A stretch of 64,000 bases of DNA from NCBI GenBank assembly GCA_023023105.1, contig CP083824.1, forward strand, positions 4,402,001 to 4,466,000, in the 5' to 3' direction. The position numbers and the translations under genes were made by a program. The notes below the pieces were generated by a model, which searched no databases, was not told the DNA's origin, and saw nothing but the letters and a program-made list of their open reading frames with translations. The stretch's first letter is position 1, and each line of letters starts with the position of its first letter. The DNA comes from Enterobacter ludwigii. Lineage in GTDB: Bacteria > Pseudomonadota > Gammaproteobacteria > Enterobacterales > Enterobacteriaceae. Shown here piece after piece: positions 41,519 to 55,880 of this stretch.

Positions 41519-43190
41519 TTCTACCTATACCGCTTCGTCACCCTCGCCACTGTGGCAATACTGGCGCGGCCTTTCTGGCTGGAACTTCTACTTTCTGGTG
41601 AAGTTTGGTCTGCTGTGGGCAGGCTATCTGAATTTCCATCCTCTTCTCAACCTGGTGTTTATGGCCTTCCTGCTGATGCCTCTGCCAAATATCAGGCTGC
41701 ATCGCTTACGCCACTGGGTGGCCATTCCTGTCGGCTTTGCACTGTTCTGGCATGATACCTGGCTACCGGGGCCAGACAGCATTATGAGCCAGGGATCGCA
41801 GGTGGCCGGGTTTAGCGCCAGCTATGTCCTTGACCTGACCGAGCGCTTTATTAACTGGCAGATGATTGGTGCCGTCTTTGTGCTGCTGGTTGCATGGCTA
41901 TTTCTGTCACAGTGGATCCGCGTCACGGTGTTTGTCGTCGCCATTATGATCTGGCTTAACGTGCTGACGCTTGCAGGCCCCGGTTTTTCTCTGTGGCCTG
42001 CGGGTCAACCGACAACAACCGTCACCACCACCGGCGGCAGTGCGGCGGCAACCGTCGCGACGGCGAGCGAGACGCCTGTGGTGGGAGATATCCCTACTCA
42101 GACCGCACCACCGACCTCCACTAACCTGAACGCCTGGCTTTCCAGCTTCTATACCGCGGAAGATAAGCGACAGACTAAGTTCCCGGATGCGCTACCGGCA
42201 GATGCTCAGCCCTTTGAACTGCTGGTGATCAACATCTGTTCACTCTCCTGGGCAGATGTGGATGCTGCAGGTTTGATGTCGCATCCGCTGTGGTCACATT
42301 TCGACATTCAGTTTAAAGATTTCAACTCTGCAACCTCGTACAGCGGCCCGGCGGCAATTCGTCTGCTGCGCGCAAGCTGCGGCCAGCCATCACATAAAAA
42401 CCTGTATCAACCGGCCGGAAACCAGTGCTATCTGTTCGATAACCTGGCAAAACTGGGCTTTACACAGCATCTGATGCTGGGTCATAACGGTGTGTTTGGT
42501 GATTTCCTGAAAGAGGTACGTCAGGAAGGGGGAATGCAGGCTCCGCTGATGGATCAAACGGGTCTGCCGGTTTCTCTGTTGGGCTTCGACGGTTCACCTG
42601 TTTATGACGATACCGCCGTGCTGCAACGCTGGCTGCAGACCATCGAAAAGGATAATAATCCTCGCAGTGCGACATTCTTTAACACCCTGCCGCTTCACGA
42701 CGGTAACCATTTCCCGGGCGTGAGCAAAACGGCAGACTATAAGGTGCGTGCGCAGAAACTCTTCGACGAGCTGGACGCATTCTTTACGGAGCTGGAAAAA
42801 TCAGGCCGTAAAGTGATGGTGGTTGTGGTACCTGAACACGGTGGCGCGCTGAAAGGCGACAGGATGCAGGTGTCAGGTCTGCGTGATATCCCAAGCCCGT
42901 CCATTACCAACGTGCCTGCAGGTATTAAATTCTTTGGTATGAAGGCTCCGCATCAGAGCGCACCGATTGAAATCACCCAGCCAACCAGCTATCTGGCGAT
43001 CTCCGAGCTGGTTGCCCGTGCCGTTGACGGGAAGCTGTTTGTTGAAGACAGCGTGAACTGGGATCAGCTCACCAGCAATCTGCCGCAAACGGCAGAAGTC
43101 TCTGAGAACGCCAACGCAGTGGTGATTCAGTACCAGAACAAACCTTACGTTCGCCTGAACGGCGGTGATTGGGTACCTTATCCGCAGTAA
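41511..43190 (+). CDS. bcsG: BcsG cellulose phosphoethanolamine transferase
   Basis: Inner-membrane enzyme that moves phosphoethanolamine from phosphatidylethanolamine to cellulose, as in E. coli and Salmonella. 559 residues as in E. coli. Four to five N-terminal membrane segments, a Thr/Ala/Pro-rich linker (about 165-205), then the periplasmic alkaline-phosphatase-like domain. The nucleophile Ser lies in SATSYSGPA (about 278), the Cys in NICSLSW (about 243), and zinc ligands in VVPEHGGAL (about 442-443). The gene is intact, but its native promoter upstream of bcsE has been deleted. Confidence 0.96.
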   Translation: MTNSTYTASSPSPLWQYWRGLSGWNFYFLVKFGLLWAGYLNFHPLLNLVFMAFLLMPLPNIRLHRLRHWVAIPVGFALFWHDTWLPGPDSIMSQGSQVAGFSASYVLDLTERFINWQMIGAVFVLLVAWLFLSQWIRVTVFVVAIMIWLNVLTLAGPGFSLWPAGQPTTTVTTTGGSAAATVATASETPVVGDIPTQTAPPTSTNLNAWLSSFYTAEDKRQTKFPDALPADAQPFELLVINICSLSWADVDAAGLMSHPLWSHFDIQFKDFNSATSYSGPAAIRLLRASCGQPSHKNLYQPAGNQCYLFDNLAKLGFTQHLMLGHNGVFGDFLKEVRQEGGMQAPLMDQTGLPVSLLGFDGSPVYDDTAVLQRWLQTIEKDNNPRSATFFNTLPLHDGNHFPGVSKTADYKVRAQKLFDELDAFFTELEKSGRKVMVVVVPEHGGALKGDRMQVSGLRDIPSPSITNVPAGIKFFGMKAPHQSAPIEITQPTSYLAISELVARAVDGKLFVEDSVNWDQLTSNLPQTAEVSENANAVVIQYQNKPYVRLNGGDWVPYPQ

Positions 43191-43201
43191 AATGGCATTG
43201 T

Positions 43202-43226
43202 TTCCCTCTCCCTGTGGGAGAGGGAA
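43202..43226. repeat. Small hairpin repeat, copy 3
   Basis: TTCCCTCTCCC and GGGAGAGGGAA pair around TGT (or a close variant) between the convergent genes bcsG and the second glucanase. Same family as those at 19716 and 23803; it may serve as the terminator of both. Confidence 0.8.
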
Positions 43227-43234
43227 TGCTCAGA

Positions 43235-44227
43235 TTATTGTTGGGCGATCCACACCAGCATCTTCAGGCTTGCTGAATAGTAATCATCATTTGAGGTGAT
43301 TTCGGGTTCTGTGGAAGACTGTCCCATCGTTAAATCACGTACTGCCAGCAGGCCCCCTTCCATCATGTAGGGTGCATACTCGTTAGTGGTGACGTTAACC
43401 CAGGCGGGAGTTTGTTCCCGGGGAAATTGACCGAACCAGACTCGCCACGGCGTCAGCAATGGGCTTTGCTTATCAGCCCAGGCCACATACAGCGGAATAC
43501 GAATCGCATCGTAGCTCATCCTCGGAGCCCAACCTTTGGCGGGAGTCAGCTTGCCACCCGACGCCAGAGAGACCCAGTCAGGTGGCAGATTCGCTTTACC
43601 CGAGCCCATTTTCCCCAGCAGGCGTTCTCCATCTTTAATTAATTCACGCCAGACCGGTAAATGACTGCGCCCGGCAAAGGCCTGCCACGCCGGAAACACG
43701 AAATAGGAAGGGTTCAGTATCACGTTACCGTCAAGTTTAAACCCCTGCACACCGGGCAACATGACCCGATAACCCGCATAGCGGATCACGTTGTGATTAA
43801 TCAGTGCTTTTGTAATTGCATCCGATGCAGCGCTATAGCGTTTGTCATGCCAGCGCGCGTCGGCTTTTAACAGTGCCCAGGCAATCAGCACATCGCCATC
43901 TGAGGCATTGTTCTTGTCGGTGACCGGGTTGGATTCTGCGGGGTTATAACGCCAGTAAAACAGGCCGTTCTCTTTGTTTTTAAGCTGACTGTCTGTCCAT
44001 TGCCAGAGCTTATCGAACGTGGGTTTATCGTTGTTGGCCACCGCCATCAGCATGGCGAAACCCTGGCCTTCCGTATGCGAAACGTCACCATTGCCGGTAT
44101 CGACAATGCGACCTTCCGGTTTGAAAAAGCGTGCCTTATAACTTTCCCAGGCCTGACTCGCCTGAGAGAGAGGAGAGAAGAGCAAACTCATCATCACAGC
44201 TAGCGTAGCGCAGACGGGTTTTCGCAT
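43235..44227 (-). CDS. Second GH8 endoglucanase (BcsZ/CelY-like)
   Basis: Exported endo-1,4-glucanase of GH8, 330 residues, a diverged paralogue of BcsZ and similar in type to the CelY endoglucanases of soft-rot bacteria. Signal peptide about 1-24 (LAVMMSLLFSPLSQA). Catalytic residues match BcsZ: Glu in SHTEGQGFAM, Asp in NASDGDVLIAW and Asp in MSYDAIRIPL. I start at the ATG at 44227, only 7 bp after the birA stop, with GGAATGAG upstream. It is thus the last gene of a murB-birA transcript while facing bcsG. No second synthase gene is nearby. Confidence 0.88.
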   Translation of the reverse strand: MRKPVCATLAVMMSLLFSPLSQASQAWESYKARFFKPEGRIVDTGNGDVSHTEGQGFAMLMAVANNDKPTFDKLWQWTDSQLKNKENGLFYWRYNPAESNPVTDKNNASDGDVLIAWALLKADARWHDKRYSAASDAITKALINHNVIRYAGYRVMLPGVQGFKLDGNVILNPSYFVFPAWQAFAGRSHLPVWRELIKDGERLLGKMGSGKANLPPDWVSLASGGKLTPAKGWAPRMSYDAIRIPLYVAWADKQSPLLTPWRVWFGQFPREQTPAWVNVTTNEYAPYMMEGGLLAVRDLTMGQSSTEPEITSNDDYYSASLKMLVWIAQQ

Positions 44228-44234
44228 AATTAAC

Positions 44235-45206
44235 TCATTCCGGTTGTTCAGCACTTCGCAGTGAAATTTCACCGCCCACCCACGGCTTGATCACACCATC
44301 CTGCTCCAGGAGCAACGCCCCCTGTGCGTCAATGCCACGGGATGTTCCGTAGATCTCTTTATCACCAATCAGTAATTTCACCGGGCGGTTGATAAAATTA
44401 TCCAGCTTTTCCCAACGAGACAGGAAGGGTGCCAGTCCCTCCTGTTCAAAGAGGATGAGTGAGCTGCGCAATTCCTTAATCATACGCACGGCGAGGGTGT
44501 TACGATCGATGACGATCCCCGCTTCCTGAAGATTAGTCCAGGCCTGATTCACCACATCATTTTGTACATTGCGCATCACCATGTTGAGGCCTGCACCAAT
44601 AACGATTTGCGCCGCATCGCCTGTTTTTCCTGTCAGTTCGACCAGGATACCTGCAAGCTTACGATCGTTCAGATACAGATCATTAGGCCATTTAACGCGC
44701 ACTTTATCAGCACCCAGATCGTGCAGAACTTCTGCCATGACAATGCCAATAACCAGACTCAGGCCAATAGCGGCAGCAGGCCCCTGCTCAAGACGCCAGT
44801 ACATGGACAGATAGAGATTGGCACCAAATGGCGAGAACCATTTGCGGCCACGACGACCACGACCAGCCTGCTGATACTCCGCAACACAGGCATCTCCGGA
44901 TTTCATCTCAGGCAGACGATCCAGAAGATACTGGTTCGTCGAATCAATCACTGGCAGCACCGCAACATTGCCATATCCAATCTGGTTACGGATCGCTTCT
45001 TCATTCAGCAATTGGATTGGCTCCGGCAGGCTATATCCTTTTCCGGGAACCGTGAAGACATCCACACCCCAGTCACGGAGGGTCTGGATGTGTTTGTTAA
45101 TGGCGGCACGGCTCATGCCGAGTTGCTCACCCAACTGCTCGCCAGAATGAAACTCACCGTCGGCAAGAATGCCAATCAGTGTTAACGGGATGGTATTATC
45201 CTTCAC
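44235..45206 (-). CDS. birA: BirA biotin-protein ligase and biotin repressor
   Basis: Activates biotin to biotinoyl-AMP and attaches it to the biotin carrier of acetyl-CoA carboxylase; the adenylate-bound dimer represses the bio operon. N-terminal winged helix-turn-helix ([17 protein letters not shown], about 25-45), ligase loop GRGRRGRKW (about 117-125), [12 protein letters not shown], and a C-terminal SH3-like domain. 323 residues (321 in E. coli). The start is GTG at 45206, overlapping the murB stop as GTGA, which makes it coupled to murB as in E. coli. Confidence 0.97.
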   Translation of the reverse strand: MKDNTIPLTLIGILADGEFHSGEQLGEQLGMSRAAINKHIQTLRDWGVDVFTVPGKGYSLPEPIQLLNEEAIRNQIGYGNVAVLPVIDSTNQYLLDRLPEMKSGDACVAEYQQAGRGRRGRKWFSPFGANLYLSMYWRLEQGPAAAIGLSLVIGIVMAEVLHDLGADKVRVKWPNDLYLNDRKLAGILVELTGKTGDAAQIVIGAGLNMVMRNVQNDVVNQAWTNLQEAGIVIDRNTLAVRMIKELRSSLILFEQEGLAPFLSRWEKLDNFINRPVKLLIGDKEIYGTSRGIDAQGALLLEQDGVIKPWVGGEISLRSAEQPE

Positions 45207-46231
45207 GCAATGGTCTCCACGGCATTCACTTCACCTGTGCGGCCAATGAAGCGAACTTCTGGCTCCAGCCAGACGTTAAATTTTTCGCCCACGCACTGAC
45301 GGACATGGTGTGCCAGCTGCACAACATCGCTGCCGGTCGCATTGCCCTGGTTAATCAGAACCAGGGCCTGCTGACGATGCACTGCAGCCCCGCCCTTCGT
45401 GGCACCTTTTAACTGGCACTGATCGATGAGCCAGCCCGCTGCCAGCTTCACGCTGCCATCAGCTTGCGGATAATGTGGTGCAGCAGGCCATCCAGCGAGA
45501 AATACTTTTGCATTTTCACCACTAATGACTGGGTTTTTGAAGAAACTCCCGGCATTTCCATTCACTTTTGGATCGGGAAGTTTGGTCATTCGCATATGGC
45601 AAACAGACTCAAACACCTCACGTGCAGTTGCAGTGGCTGGGTCAAGACGTGTTAAATCACCATAGGTGAGGATAGGTTTCCAGTTTTTCGCCAGACGCAG
45701 ACCAACGGCCACAATCACATAGCGATCCTGGTATTCATGTTTGAAAATACTGTCGCGGTAGCCAAAACGGCACTGTTTGGCCGTCAAGCGCTGAGCCGTT
45801 CCGGTCGCCAGTTCAATACAATCGACATATTCGCAGACGTGTTTCAGTTCGATGCCGTAGGCACCGATGTTTTGAATGGGTGACGATCCAGCACAACCTG
45901 GGATCAGTGCAAGATTTTCGAGGCCTGGCATCCCCTTCTCAAGGGTAAATTGCACCAGATGATGCCAATTTTCTCCGGCCCCTACGTGCAAATGCCAGCT
46001 ATCAACGCGCTCTTCCACATCAATTCCCATGATGCGGTTGACGATCACCGTTCCGGCAAAATCGTCGAGAAACAGGACATTACTTCCTTCGCCCAGAATC
46101 AGTACGGGTTCGTTATTTTCTGTTGCGCTTTGCCATGCATCCAGCAACTGCTGTGCAGTATCGGCACGTACAATTTGTTTAGCATTCCGTTGAATGCCAA
46201 AGGTATTCCAGGGTTTAAGGGAGTGGTTCAT
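45203..46231 (-). CDS. murB: MurB UDP-N-acetylenolpyruvoylglucosamine reductase
   Basis: FAD enzyme that reduces the enolpyruvyl group to form UDP-N-acetylmuramic acid, second step of peptidoglycan precursor synthesis. 342 residues, as in E. coli. Type I MurB: FAD motif [35 protein letters not shown], catalytic Ser in [11 protein letters not shown] (about 229) and Glu near the C-terminus (EPEVRFIG). AGGATAGCGTCT precedes the ATG. It lies 122 bp after the 5S gene on the same strand, as murB follows rrnB in E. coli. Confidence 0.97.
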   Translation of the reverse strand: MNHSLKPWNTFGIQRNAKQIVRADTAQQLLDAWQSATENNEPVLILGEGSNVLFLDDFAGTVIVNRIMGIDVEERVDSWHLHVGAGENWHHLVQFTLEKGMPGLENLALIPGCAGSSPIQNIGAYGIELKHVCEYVDCIELATGTAQRLTAKQCRFGYRDSIFKHEYQDRYVIVAVGLRLAKNWKPILTYGDLTRLDPATATAREVFESVCHMRMTKLPDPKVNGNAGSFFKNPVISGENAKVFLAGWPAAPHYPQADGSVKLAAGWLIDQCQLKGATKGGAAVHRQQALVLINQGNATGSDVVQLAHHVRQCVGEKFNVWLEPEVRFIGRTGEVNAVETIA

Positions 46232-46314
46232 AGACGCTATCCTGATGCAAAAACGGAGGTAGTTTACCGTATAAGCAAGGAGTTGGGGGATTTGTTTGTG
46301 CGCCGTAGAAACGC

Positions 46315-46339
46315 AAAAAGGCCATCCTTGCGGATGGCC
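46315..46339 (-). terminator. Terminator of the rRNA operon
   Basis: GGCCATCC and GGATGGCC pair around a four-base loop, followed on the minus strand by five T. It lies 15 bp after the 5S gene. Confidence 0.93.
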
Positions 46340-46353
46340 TCTCTACTTATTTG

Positions 46354-46473
46354 ATGCCTGGCAGTTCCCTACTCTCACATGGGGAGACCCCACACTACCA
46401 TCGGCGCTACGGCGTTTCACTTCTGAGTTCGGCATGGGGTCAGGTGGGACCACCGCGCTAAAGCCGCCAGGCA
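46354..46473 (-). rRNA. rrf: 5S ribosomal RNA
   Basis: 120 bp. The ends TGCCTGGCGGC and GCCAGGCAT pair as in E. coli 5S, and the interior CCCATGCCGAACTCAGAAGT is identical to the known sequence. Last RNA of the operon. Confidence 0.97.
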
Positions 46474-46542
46474 AATTCTGTTAATCTGTATCAAGGCTGA
46501 AAATCTTCTGTCTCTCTTCGCCGAAACAGCTTCGGCGTTGTA

Positions 46543-49447
<2,905 letters not shown>

Positions 49448-49557
49448 TCACAACCCGAAGATGTTTCTTTCGATTCATCATCGATTTGCGAAAATTTGAG
49501 AGACTCGAACACACATTAACTGTGTGTCGTTTCAATTTTCAGCTTGATCCAGATTTT

Positions 49558-49566
49558 TAAAGAGCA
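49558..49566 (-). promoter_or_regulatory. Antitermination boxA in the 16S-23S spacer
   Basis: TGCTCTTTA on the minus strand, between tRNA-Glu and 23S, is the rRNA boxA bound by NusB-NusE. Its spacer context matches the E. coli rrn spacer. Confidence 0.85.
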
Positions 49567-49639
49567 AATATCTCAAACATGACTCGCAAGTCAGTTTTGA
49601 GATATGACGGCAGGTGACTTTCACTCACGAACCAGCAAG

Positions 49640-49715
49640 TGGCGTCCCCTAGGGGATTCGAACCCCTGTTACCGCCGTGAAAGGGCGGTGTCCTGGGCCT
49701 CTAGACGAAGGGGAC
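49640..49715 (-). tRNA. gltT: tRNA-Glu (anticodon UUC) in the rRNA spacer
   Basis: 76 bp with encoded CCA end. Acceptor GUCCCCU pairs with AGGGGAC, anticodon TTC in CCCTTTCAC, T-loop GTTCGAATC. Identical in type to the spacer tRNA of E. coli rrnB, C, E and G. It is the only tRNA in the spacer. Confidence 0.98.
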
Positions 49716-49800
49716 GTATAAGTCTCAATCGCAAGACGCCTTGCTATTTACTTTTCATCAGACAATCTGTGTGAGCACTGCAAAGGCAGGTTCTTTAAGG

Positions 49801-51340
<1,540 letters not shown>

Positions 51341-51478
51341 AAAAGTTTGATGCTCAATGAATTAAACTTCGTAATGAATTACGTGTTCACTCGTTGAGAC
51401 TTGGTATTCATTTAGTGTCCGAGGACATTAAGAATCCATGTCACTTTGAGTGCCCACACAGATTGTCTGATAAATTGT

Positions 51479-51487
51479 TAAAGAGCA
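51479..51487 (-). promoter_or_regulatory. Leader boxA of the rRNA operon
   Basis: TGCTCTTTA on the minus strand, followed by AACAATTTATCAGACAATC, matches the E. coli rrn leader antitermination site downstream of P2. Confidence 0.9.
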
Positions 51488-51522
51488 GTGCCGCTTCGTT
51501 TTCGCTGCGGCGCGGGGTGTGC

Positions 51523-51550
51523 ATATTACGCTTTCCCGCTACAGAGTCAA
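51523..51550 (-). promoter_or_regulatory. rrn promoter P2
   Basis: Minus strand TTGACT (-35, 51545-51550), 16 bp, TAATAT (-10, 51523-51528), matching E. coli rrnB P2 including the downstream GCACACCCC. Confidence 0.9.
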
Positions 51551-51618
51551 GCGTTTATTTTGCTTTTCTCTGCTGACCCGGCGGCGTGCGTGCCGTTGTT
51601 CCGTGTCAGTGGAGGCGC

Positions 51619-51670
51619 ATTATAGGGAGTTATTCCGACGTGACAAGAGGAAATTTAAAAAAACTTTTCG
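51619..51670 (-). promoter_or_regulatory. rrn promoter P1 with UP element
   Basis: Minus strand TTGTCA (-35, 51641-51646), 16 bp, TATAAT (-10, 51619-51624), followed by GCGCC, as in E. coli rrnB P1. An AT-rich UP element (A/T tracts, about 51651-51670) lies just upstream. The P1 -35 is 50 bp from the hemG stop. The whole stretch 51341-51695 has no gene and is rRNA leader and promoter. Confidence 0.92.
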
Positions 51671-51695
51671 TTCGCTCACTTTTCAGACTCAACGC

Positions 51696-52241
51696 TTATT
51701 TAACCCGCGAATCGCCCGATAAATGCGCGATTTCCCGCGCAAAACTGGCCACCTGCGACCAGTCGGTATAAACCACTTCTTTACGCGTATCGGTTTCGCC
51801 CCCCGTCATCTTCATAATCAGGCGGATCATGAAGCGGTCATACCAGCGATAGCGAGGATAACGCAGCGCACCAGCAAAGACGGCACAAAGGTCTGGCTGC
51901 CATGGAGAGTTCAGCAAGAACTTGCGCGTGTAGCTGTTGGTCTGCGGCGTACGCTTCTCTGCTTTACGAGCAACCAGATTGACCGAGTAGAACGCGCCAG
52001 GCAATTTGTTGAGCACCGCGGTGTGCTTTTTCACGAAGCGATCAAGTGCCGGATGAAAATGACCGTAACGAATTGACGCGCCAATCACCACGCGATCGTA
52101 ATCCTGCCAGGTAATCTGTCCGACACGATTCAGGTTCACCACATCAGAGTAAATTCCCAGCTCTTTTAATTCCGACGCCAGATACGCGGCAATCTCACGC
52201 GTTTGTCCATCTCGGGTAGAGAAAAGAATCAGTGTTTTCAT
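51696..52241 (-). CDS. hemG: HemG protoporphyrinogen oxidase (menaquinone-dependent)
   Basis: Flavodoxin-like FMN enzyme that oxidises protoporphyrinogen IX to protoporphyrin IX and passes electrons to the quinone pool. 181 residues, as in E. coli. N-terminal FMN loop [12 protein letters not shown] (about 7-18), [10 protein letters not shown] (about 57-66), and the long HemG insert [18 protein letters not shown] that links to the membrane. I start at the ATG at 52241, with AAGGAG upstream; the open frame to 52313 overlaps trkH. It lies 10 bp after trkH in the pepQ-yigZ-trkH-hemG operon. Confidence 0.95.
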   Translation of the reverse strand: MKTLILFSTRDGQTREIAAYLASELKELGIYSDVVNLNRVGQITWQDYDRVVIGASIRYGHFHPALDRFVKKHTAVLNKLPGAFYSVNLVARKAEKRTPQTNSYTRKFLLNSPWQPDLCAVFAGALRYPRYRWYDRFMIRLIMKMTGGETDTRKEVVYTDWSQVASFAREIAHLSGDSRVK

Positions 52242-52251
52242 CAACGGCTCC

Positions 52252-53703
52252 TTACTCGCGCCAGAACGTTGGGGTGAACAGCACCAGCAGCGTAAAGACC
52301 TCAAGACGACCAAACAGCATATTGGCGATGAGGATCCATTTCGCGACCGGGTTCATGCTGGCAAAGTTATCCGCCACAACCCCCAGGCCTGGCCCAAGGT
52401 TATTTAATGTTGCTACGACGGATGCAAAAGCAGAGAAATCATCCACCCCCGTCGCGATGATCGCCAGCATACTGACGATAAAGACCAGCGCATACGCCGA
52501 GAAGAAACCCCACACCGCTTCGAGGATACGTTCCGGCAGTGCCCGGTTTCCCAGTTTGATACTGTAGACCGCGTTCGGGTGGACCAGACGCTTCAGCTCA
52601 CGGTTGCCCTGCTTGAACAGCAGCAGAATACGAATCACCTTCAGGCCACCGCCCGTGGATCCCGCGCAGCCGCCAATAAAGGCGGAGCATAACAGTAACA
52701 CCGGCAGGAATAACGGCCAGCGCGCAATACTATCCGTGGTAAACCCGGCGGTCGTCGCCATCGACACCACCTGGAAGAACGCCTGGTTTAACGTGGTCAA
52801 CGCGGAGTTATAAACATCATGGAACCACAATACCAGGGTACAGATGATAACCAGCGTAAGCTGAACGCCAATGAACATGCGGAACTCGGGGTCACGCCAG
52901 TACACTTTCAGGCTGCGCCCGCTGAGTAAAGAGAAGTGCAAACCGTAGTTACAGCCGGAAATCAGCAGGAAAATAGCAATAATGGTGTTAATCGTAGGGC
53001 TGTCAAAGTAGCCCACGCTGGCATCGTGGGTGGAGAACCCGCCGATAGCAATCGTCGCAAAACTGTGTCCGATAGCATCGAATGCCGGCATACCGGCGAA
53101 CCATAGCGCCAGCGCACAGGCGACCGTCAGCAAGACATAAATAAGCCACAGCGTTTTCGCCGTCTCGGCAATACGCGGGCGCATCTTGTTATCTTTCAGC
53201 GGCCCGGGCATTTCGGCACGATAGAGCTGCATCCCACCGACGCCCAGAATAGGCAGGATAGCCACGGCCAGGACGATGATCCCCATACCACCGAACCATT
53301 GCAGCATCTGGCGATAAAAGAGAATCGCGTGCGGTAACGAATCCAGTCCCACCAGCGTCGTCGCTCCGGTTGTTGTTAAACCAGAGAACGATTCAAAAAA
53401 TGCGTCCGTGATGCTCAGATTCGGTTGTTCGGAGAAGATAAAGGGCAGAGAACCGACGCTTCCCAGCACCGTCCAGAACAAGACGACAATCAAAAATCCT
53501 TCGCGTGATTTCAGCTCGACCTTCTGACGACGGTTAGGCCACCACAACAGAGAGCCGATCGCCAGCGCAACAAAGAAAGTCTGGGTAAATGCCCGCCCCG
53601 CGCCGTCCCGGTAGATAAGCGCCACCAGCCCAGGGAGAATCATCGTCCCGGAAAAGAGTATGACCAGCAGTCCAACGATTCGGGTTATGGCACGAAAATG
53701 CAT
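52252..53703 (-). CDS. trkH: TrkH potassium uptake channel subunit
   Basis: Inner-membrane K+ translocating subunit of the Trk system, working with TrkA. 483 residues, as in E. coli. Four M1-P-M2 repeats: selectivity glycines in [11 protein letters not shown] (about 110-120), [24 protein letters not shown] and [11 protein letters not shown]. About ten hydrophobic segments. Third gene of the operon, 41 bp after yigZ. Confidence 0.97.
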   Translation of the reverse strand: MHFRAITRIVGLLVILFSGTMILPGLVALIYRDGAGRAFTQTFFVALAIGSLLWWPNRRQKVELKSREGFLIVVLFWTVLGSVGSLPFIFSEQPNLSITDAFFESFSGLTTTGATTLVGLDSLPHAILFYRQMLQWFGGMGIIVLAVAILPILGVGGMQLYRAEMPGPLKDNKMRPRIAETAKTLWLIYVLLTVACALALWFAGMPAFDAIGHSFATIAIGGFSTHDASVGYFDSPTINTIIAIFLLISGCNYGLHFSLLSGRSLKVYWRDPEFRMFIGVQLTLVIICTLVLWFHDVYNSALTTLNQAFFQVVSMATTAGFTTDSIARWPLFLPVLLLCSAFIGGCAGSTGGGLKVIRILLLFKQGNRELKRLVHPNAVYSIKLGNRALPERILEAVWGFFSAYALVFIVSMLAIIATGVDDFSAFASVVATLNNLGPGLGVVADNFASMNPVAKWILIANMLFGRLEVFTLLVLFTPTFWRE

Positions 53704-53744
53704 CTCTGCCGCTTCCTTTGGTATTCAAAAAAGTGAGGTGGGGA

Positions 53745-54359
53745 TTATTCTTCAATCGGCAGCAATTGCAACGAACCACGACTAAAATCAGCCAGTTTTG
53801 CTGAAAAAGCAGCCAGTTCCGCCTGAGGAAGCGCCACGCGTAATTGCACCATTGCCTGATATTCACTGTGCGCGATGACGCCGTTAAACTGCTTCAGCAA
53901 CGCTTCGATACCGGATAACTGTCCGTAATCGCACAGTAAAGTATATTCTGTGAGTGGTGTTTTGCGGGTAGTTATCAGCAAATTCAGTGCCTGCTGAACT
54001 CCGCCGCCATACGCTTTAACCAGCCCACCCGTGCCTAACAGGATCCCGCCGTAGTAGCGCACCACCACGGCGGTAATTTCACCCACACCGCTGCCCATCA
54101 GCTGCGAAAGCATGGGTTTTCCGGCTGTGCCAGCCGGTTCACCGTCGTCGGAAAAGCCCAACTGCTGCGAATCGTCTGGAGGCCCCGCGACCCACGCCAC
54201 ACAGTGGTGACGTGCGTCAGGATGCTCCGCCCGAACAGATTCAACAAACGCCTTTGCCGCCTCTACGCCATCGGTATGTGCCAGCAGCGTAATAAAGCGG
54301 CTTTTCTTGATTTCCTCAACAAAGGTGACCGGTTCAGCCGGTATCAGCCAGCTTTCCAT
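53745..54359 (-). CDS. yigZ: YigZ, IMPACT-family protein
   Basis: 204-residue protein of the UPF0029/IMPACT family, with an N-terminal IMPACT domain (KSRFITLLAHTD, HHCVAWV, DDGEPAGTAGKPML, RYYGGILLGTGGLVKAYGG) and a C-terminal ferredoxin-like domain. Eukaryotic IMPACT regulates the kinase Gcn2; the bacterial function is not established, though structure suggests nucleic-acid or ribosome binding. Its ATG overlaps the pepQ TGA by one base (TGATG). Confidence 0.94.
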   Translation of the reverse strand: MESWLIPAEPVTFVEEIKKSRFITLLAHTDGVEAAKAFVESVRAEHPDARHHCVAWVAGPPDDSQQLGFSDDGEPAGTAGKPMLSQLMGSGVGEITAVVVRYYGGILLGTGGLVKAYGGGVQQALNLLITTRKTPLTEYTLLCDYGQLSGIEALLKQFNGVIAHSEYQAMVQLRVALPQAELAAFSAKLADFSRGSLQLLPIEE

Positions 54360-55690
54360 CAGGCCAGCTTCAGATCTCGCGTCATATTCTCGATACCGTT
54401 TTCGTGAACGACCACGTTATCTTCAATACGAATGCCACCAAACGGTTTCAGCGCTTCAATTTTTTCCCAGTTGAAGTGTTTGCTGAACTGACCTTCACGC
54501 CAGGGTGCTAACAGCGATTCGATAAAGTAGATCCCCGGTTCAATCGTCAGCACCATGCGTGGTTCAAGAATGCGGGTGCAGCGCAGGTAAGGATATTTAG
54601 ACGGTGCCGCCAGGTGCGTACCGGTATCATCCTGCATAAAACCTGCAACATCGTGAACCTGCAGACCCAACGGGTGACCGATCCCGTGCGGCATGAATGG
54701 CCCGGTCAGATCGTTCTCGACCATCGCCTCTTCGCTCATGTCTTTCACAATCTGGTGCTTACGCAACAGCTTCGCGATGCGCTGATGGAACTGGATATGG
54801 TAATCCACGTAACTGGTTCCCGCTTTCATGGTACTGATAAGGGCCAGCTGTTCGTCATTGACGTCTTTGATCAGATGCGCAAAGTCAGTATCCGCGTTTG
54901 CCGCCCATGTACGGGTCAGGTCAGCCGCATAACCGTTGTACTCCGCACCCGCATCCAGCAGGAAGCTGCGCATCTCCGACGGCACATGGTGATCGAGTTT
55001 GGTGTAGTGCAACACGGAAGCGTGTTCATTCAGCGCGACGATATTGCTGTACGGCACGTCCGTATCACGGTGCCCGGTCGCGGTCAGGTAGGCCTGGTTG
55101 ATATCGAACTCGCTCATGCCAGACTGGAATGCTTCATGCGCGGCGCGGTGGCCGTTCACCGCCGTTTTTTGCGCTTCACGCATGCAGTAAAGTTCGTAGT
55201 CGGTTTTATATGCGCGATAGTAATGCAGGTAATCCAGCACCCCTTTCGGGTTAAGCTTGTCAGCCGGAATATCCAGGCCCAATGCACGCTCCGGAACAGG
55301 GCCAATATAGGCGATATTGCCGCGCGCAGCAGGCAACTGGCTGCCAATGCCGTCAGCTTTTGGTAATGCAATGATATCCACTTCTTCCGTCCAGAAGCTG
55401 GTCGGCAGCGGTTCCACGTTGTGCCAATAATCGACAGGCAGATAGAACCACAATTTTGGCTTATTCACGCCATCCACCAGCAGCCAGCAATTTGGAACCT
55501 GGGTTACCGGCACCCAGGCCTTAAACTGTGGGTTGACCTTGAACGGATAAGCATGGTCATCCAGAAAAGTATTCAAAAGCTCGCCAGAGTGGATTAACAG
55601 CGCATCCAGCTTAAAGCGGGCCAGTACATCGCGGGTACGTTCTTGTAGGGTAACGATATGATTTTTATAAAGCGAAGCCAGTGAGTCCAT
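54359..55690 (-). CDS. pepQ: PepQ Xaa-Pro dipeptidase (prolidase)
   Basis: Cleaves dipeptides with C-terminal proline. M24B pita-bread metallopeptidase, 443 residues as in E. coli. Metal ligands are visible: two Asp in [19 protein letters not shown], His in [15 protein letters not shown], Glu in TIEPGIYF and Glu in [10 protein letters not shown]. Two ATGs are adjacent; I chose the second (55690), which has better spacing from AAAGGA and gives [10 protein letters not shown] like the E. coli start. First gene of pepQ-yigZ-trkH-hemG, divergent from fadB. Confidence 0.96.
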   Translation of the reverse strand: MDSLASLYKNHIVTLQERTRDVLARFKLDALLIHSGELLNTFLDDHAYPFKVNPQFKAWVPVTQVPNCWLLVDGVNKPKLWFYLPVDYWHNVEPLPTSFWTEEVDIIALPKADGIGSQLPAARGNIAYIGPVPERALGLDIPADKLNPKGVLDYLHYYRAYKTDYELYCMREAQKTAVNGHRAAHEAFQSGMSEFDINQAYLTATGHRDTDVPYSNIVALNEHASVLHYTKLDHHVPSEMRSFLLDAGAEYNGYAADLTRTWAANADTDFAHLIKDVNDEQLALISTMKAGTSYVDYHIQFHQRIAKLLRKHQIVKDMSEEAMVENDLTGPFMPHGIGHPLGLQVHDVAGFMQDDTGTHLAAPSKYPYLRCTRILEPRMVLTIEPGIYFIESLLAPWREGQFSKHFNWEKIEALKPFGGIRIEDNVVVHENGIENMTRDLKLA

Positions 55691-55837
55691 CATTCTTCCT
55701 TTCGTTTTATTGACCTCAAGTCATCGCATCTTAGCACACCTCACTCCGGCTGCGTGATTTACACCGACCGTGATCAATGCAGCAATTTCTTAATGAGTGA
55801 TTTGCATTTTATTAACATAAATTCCACACTCCGATTC

Positions 55838-55854
55838 ATCTGGTATGACCAGAT
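55838..55854. promoter_or_regulatory. FadR operator in the fadB promoter
   Basis: ATCTGGTATGACCAGAT is a 17-bp near-palindrome, one base from the E. coli fadB FadR box as I recall it. It ends 26 bp before the fadB ATG, where FadR represses transcription until long-chain acyl-CoA is present. Confidence 0.9.
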
Positions 55855-55880
55855 CCAATTGCTGGATTCAGGAGACTGAC

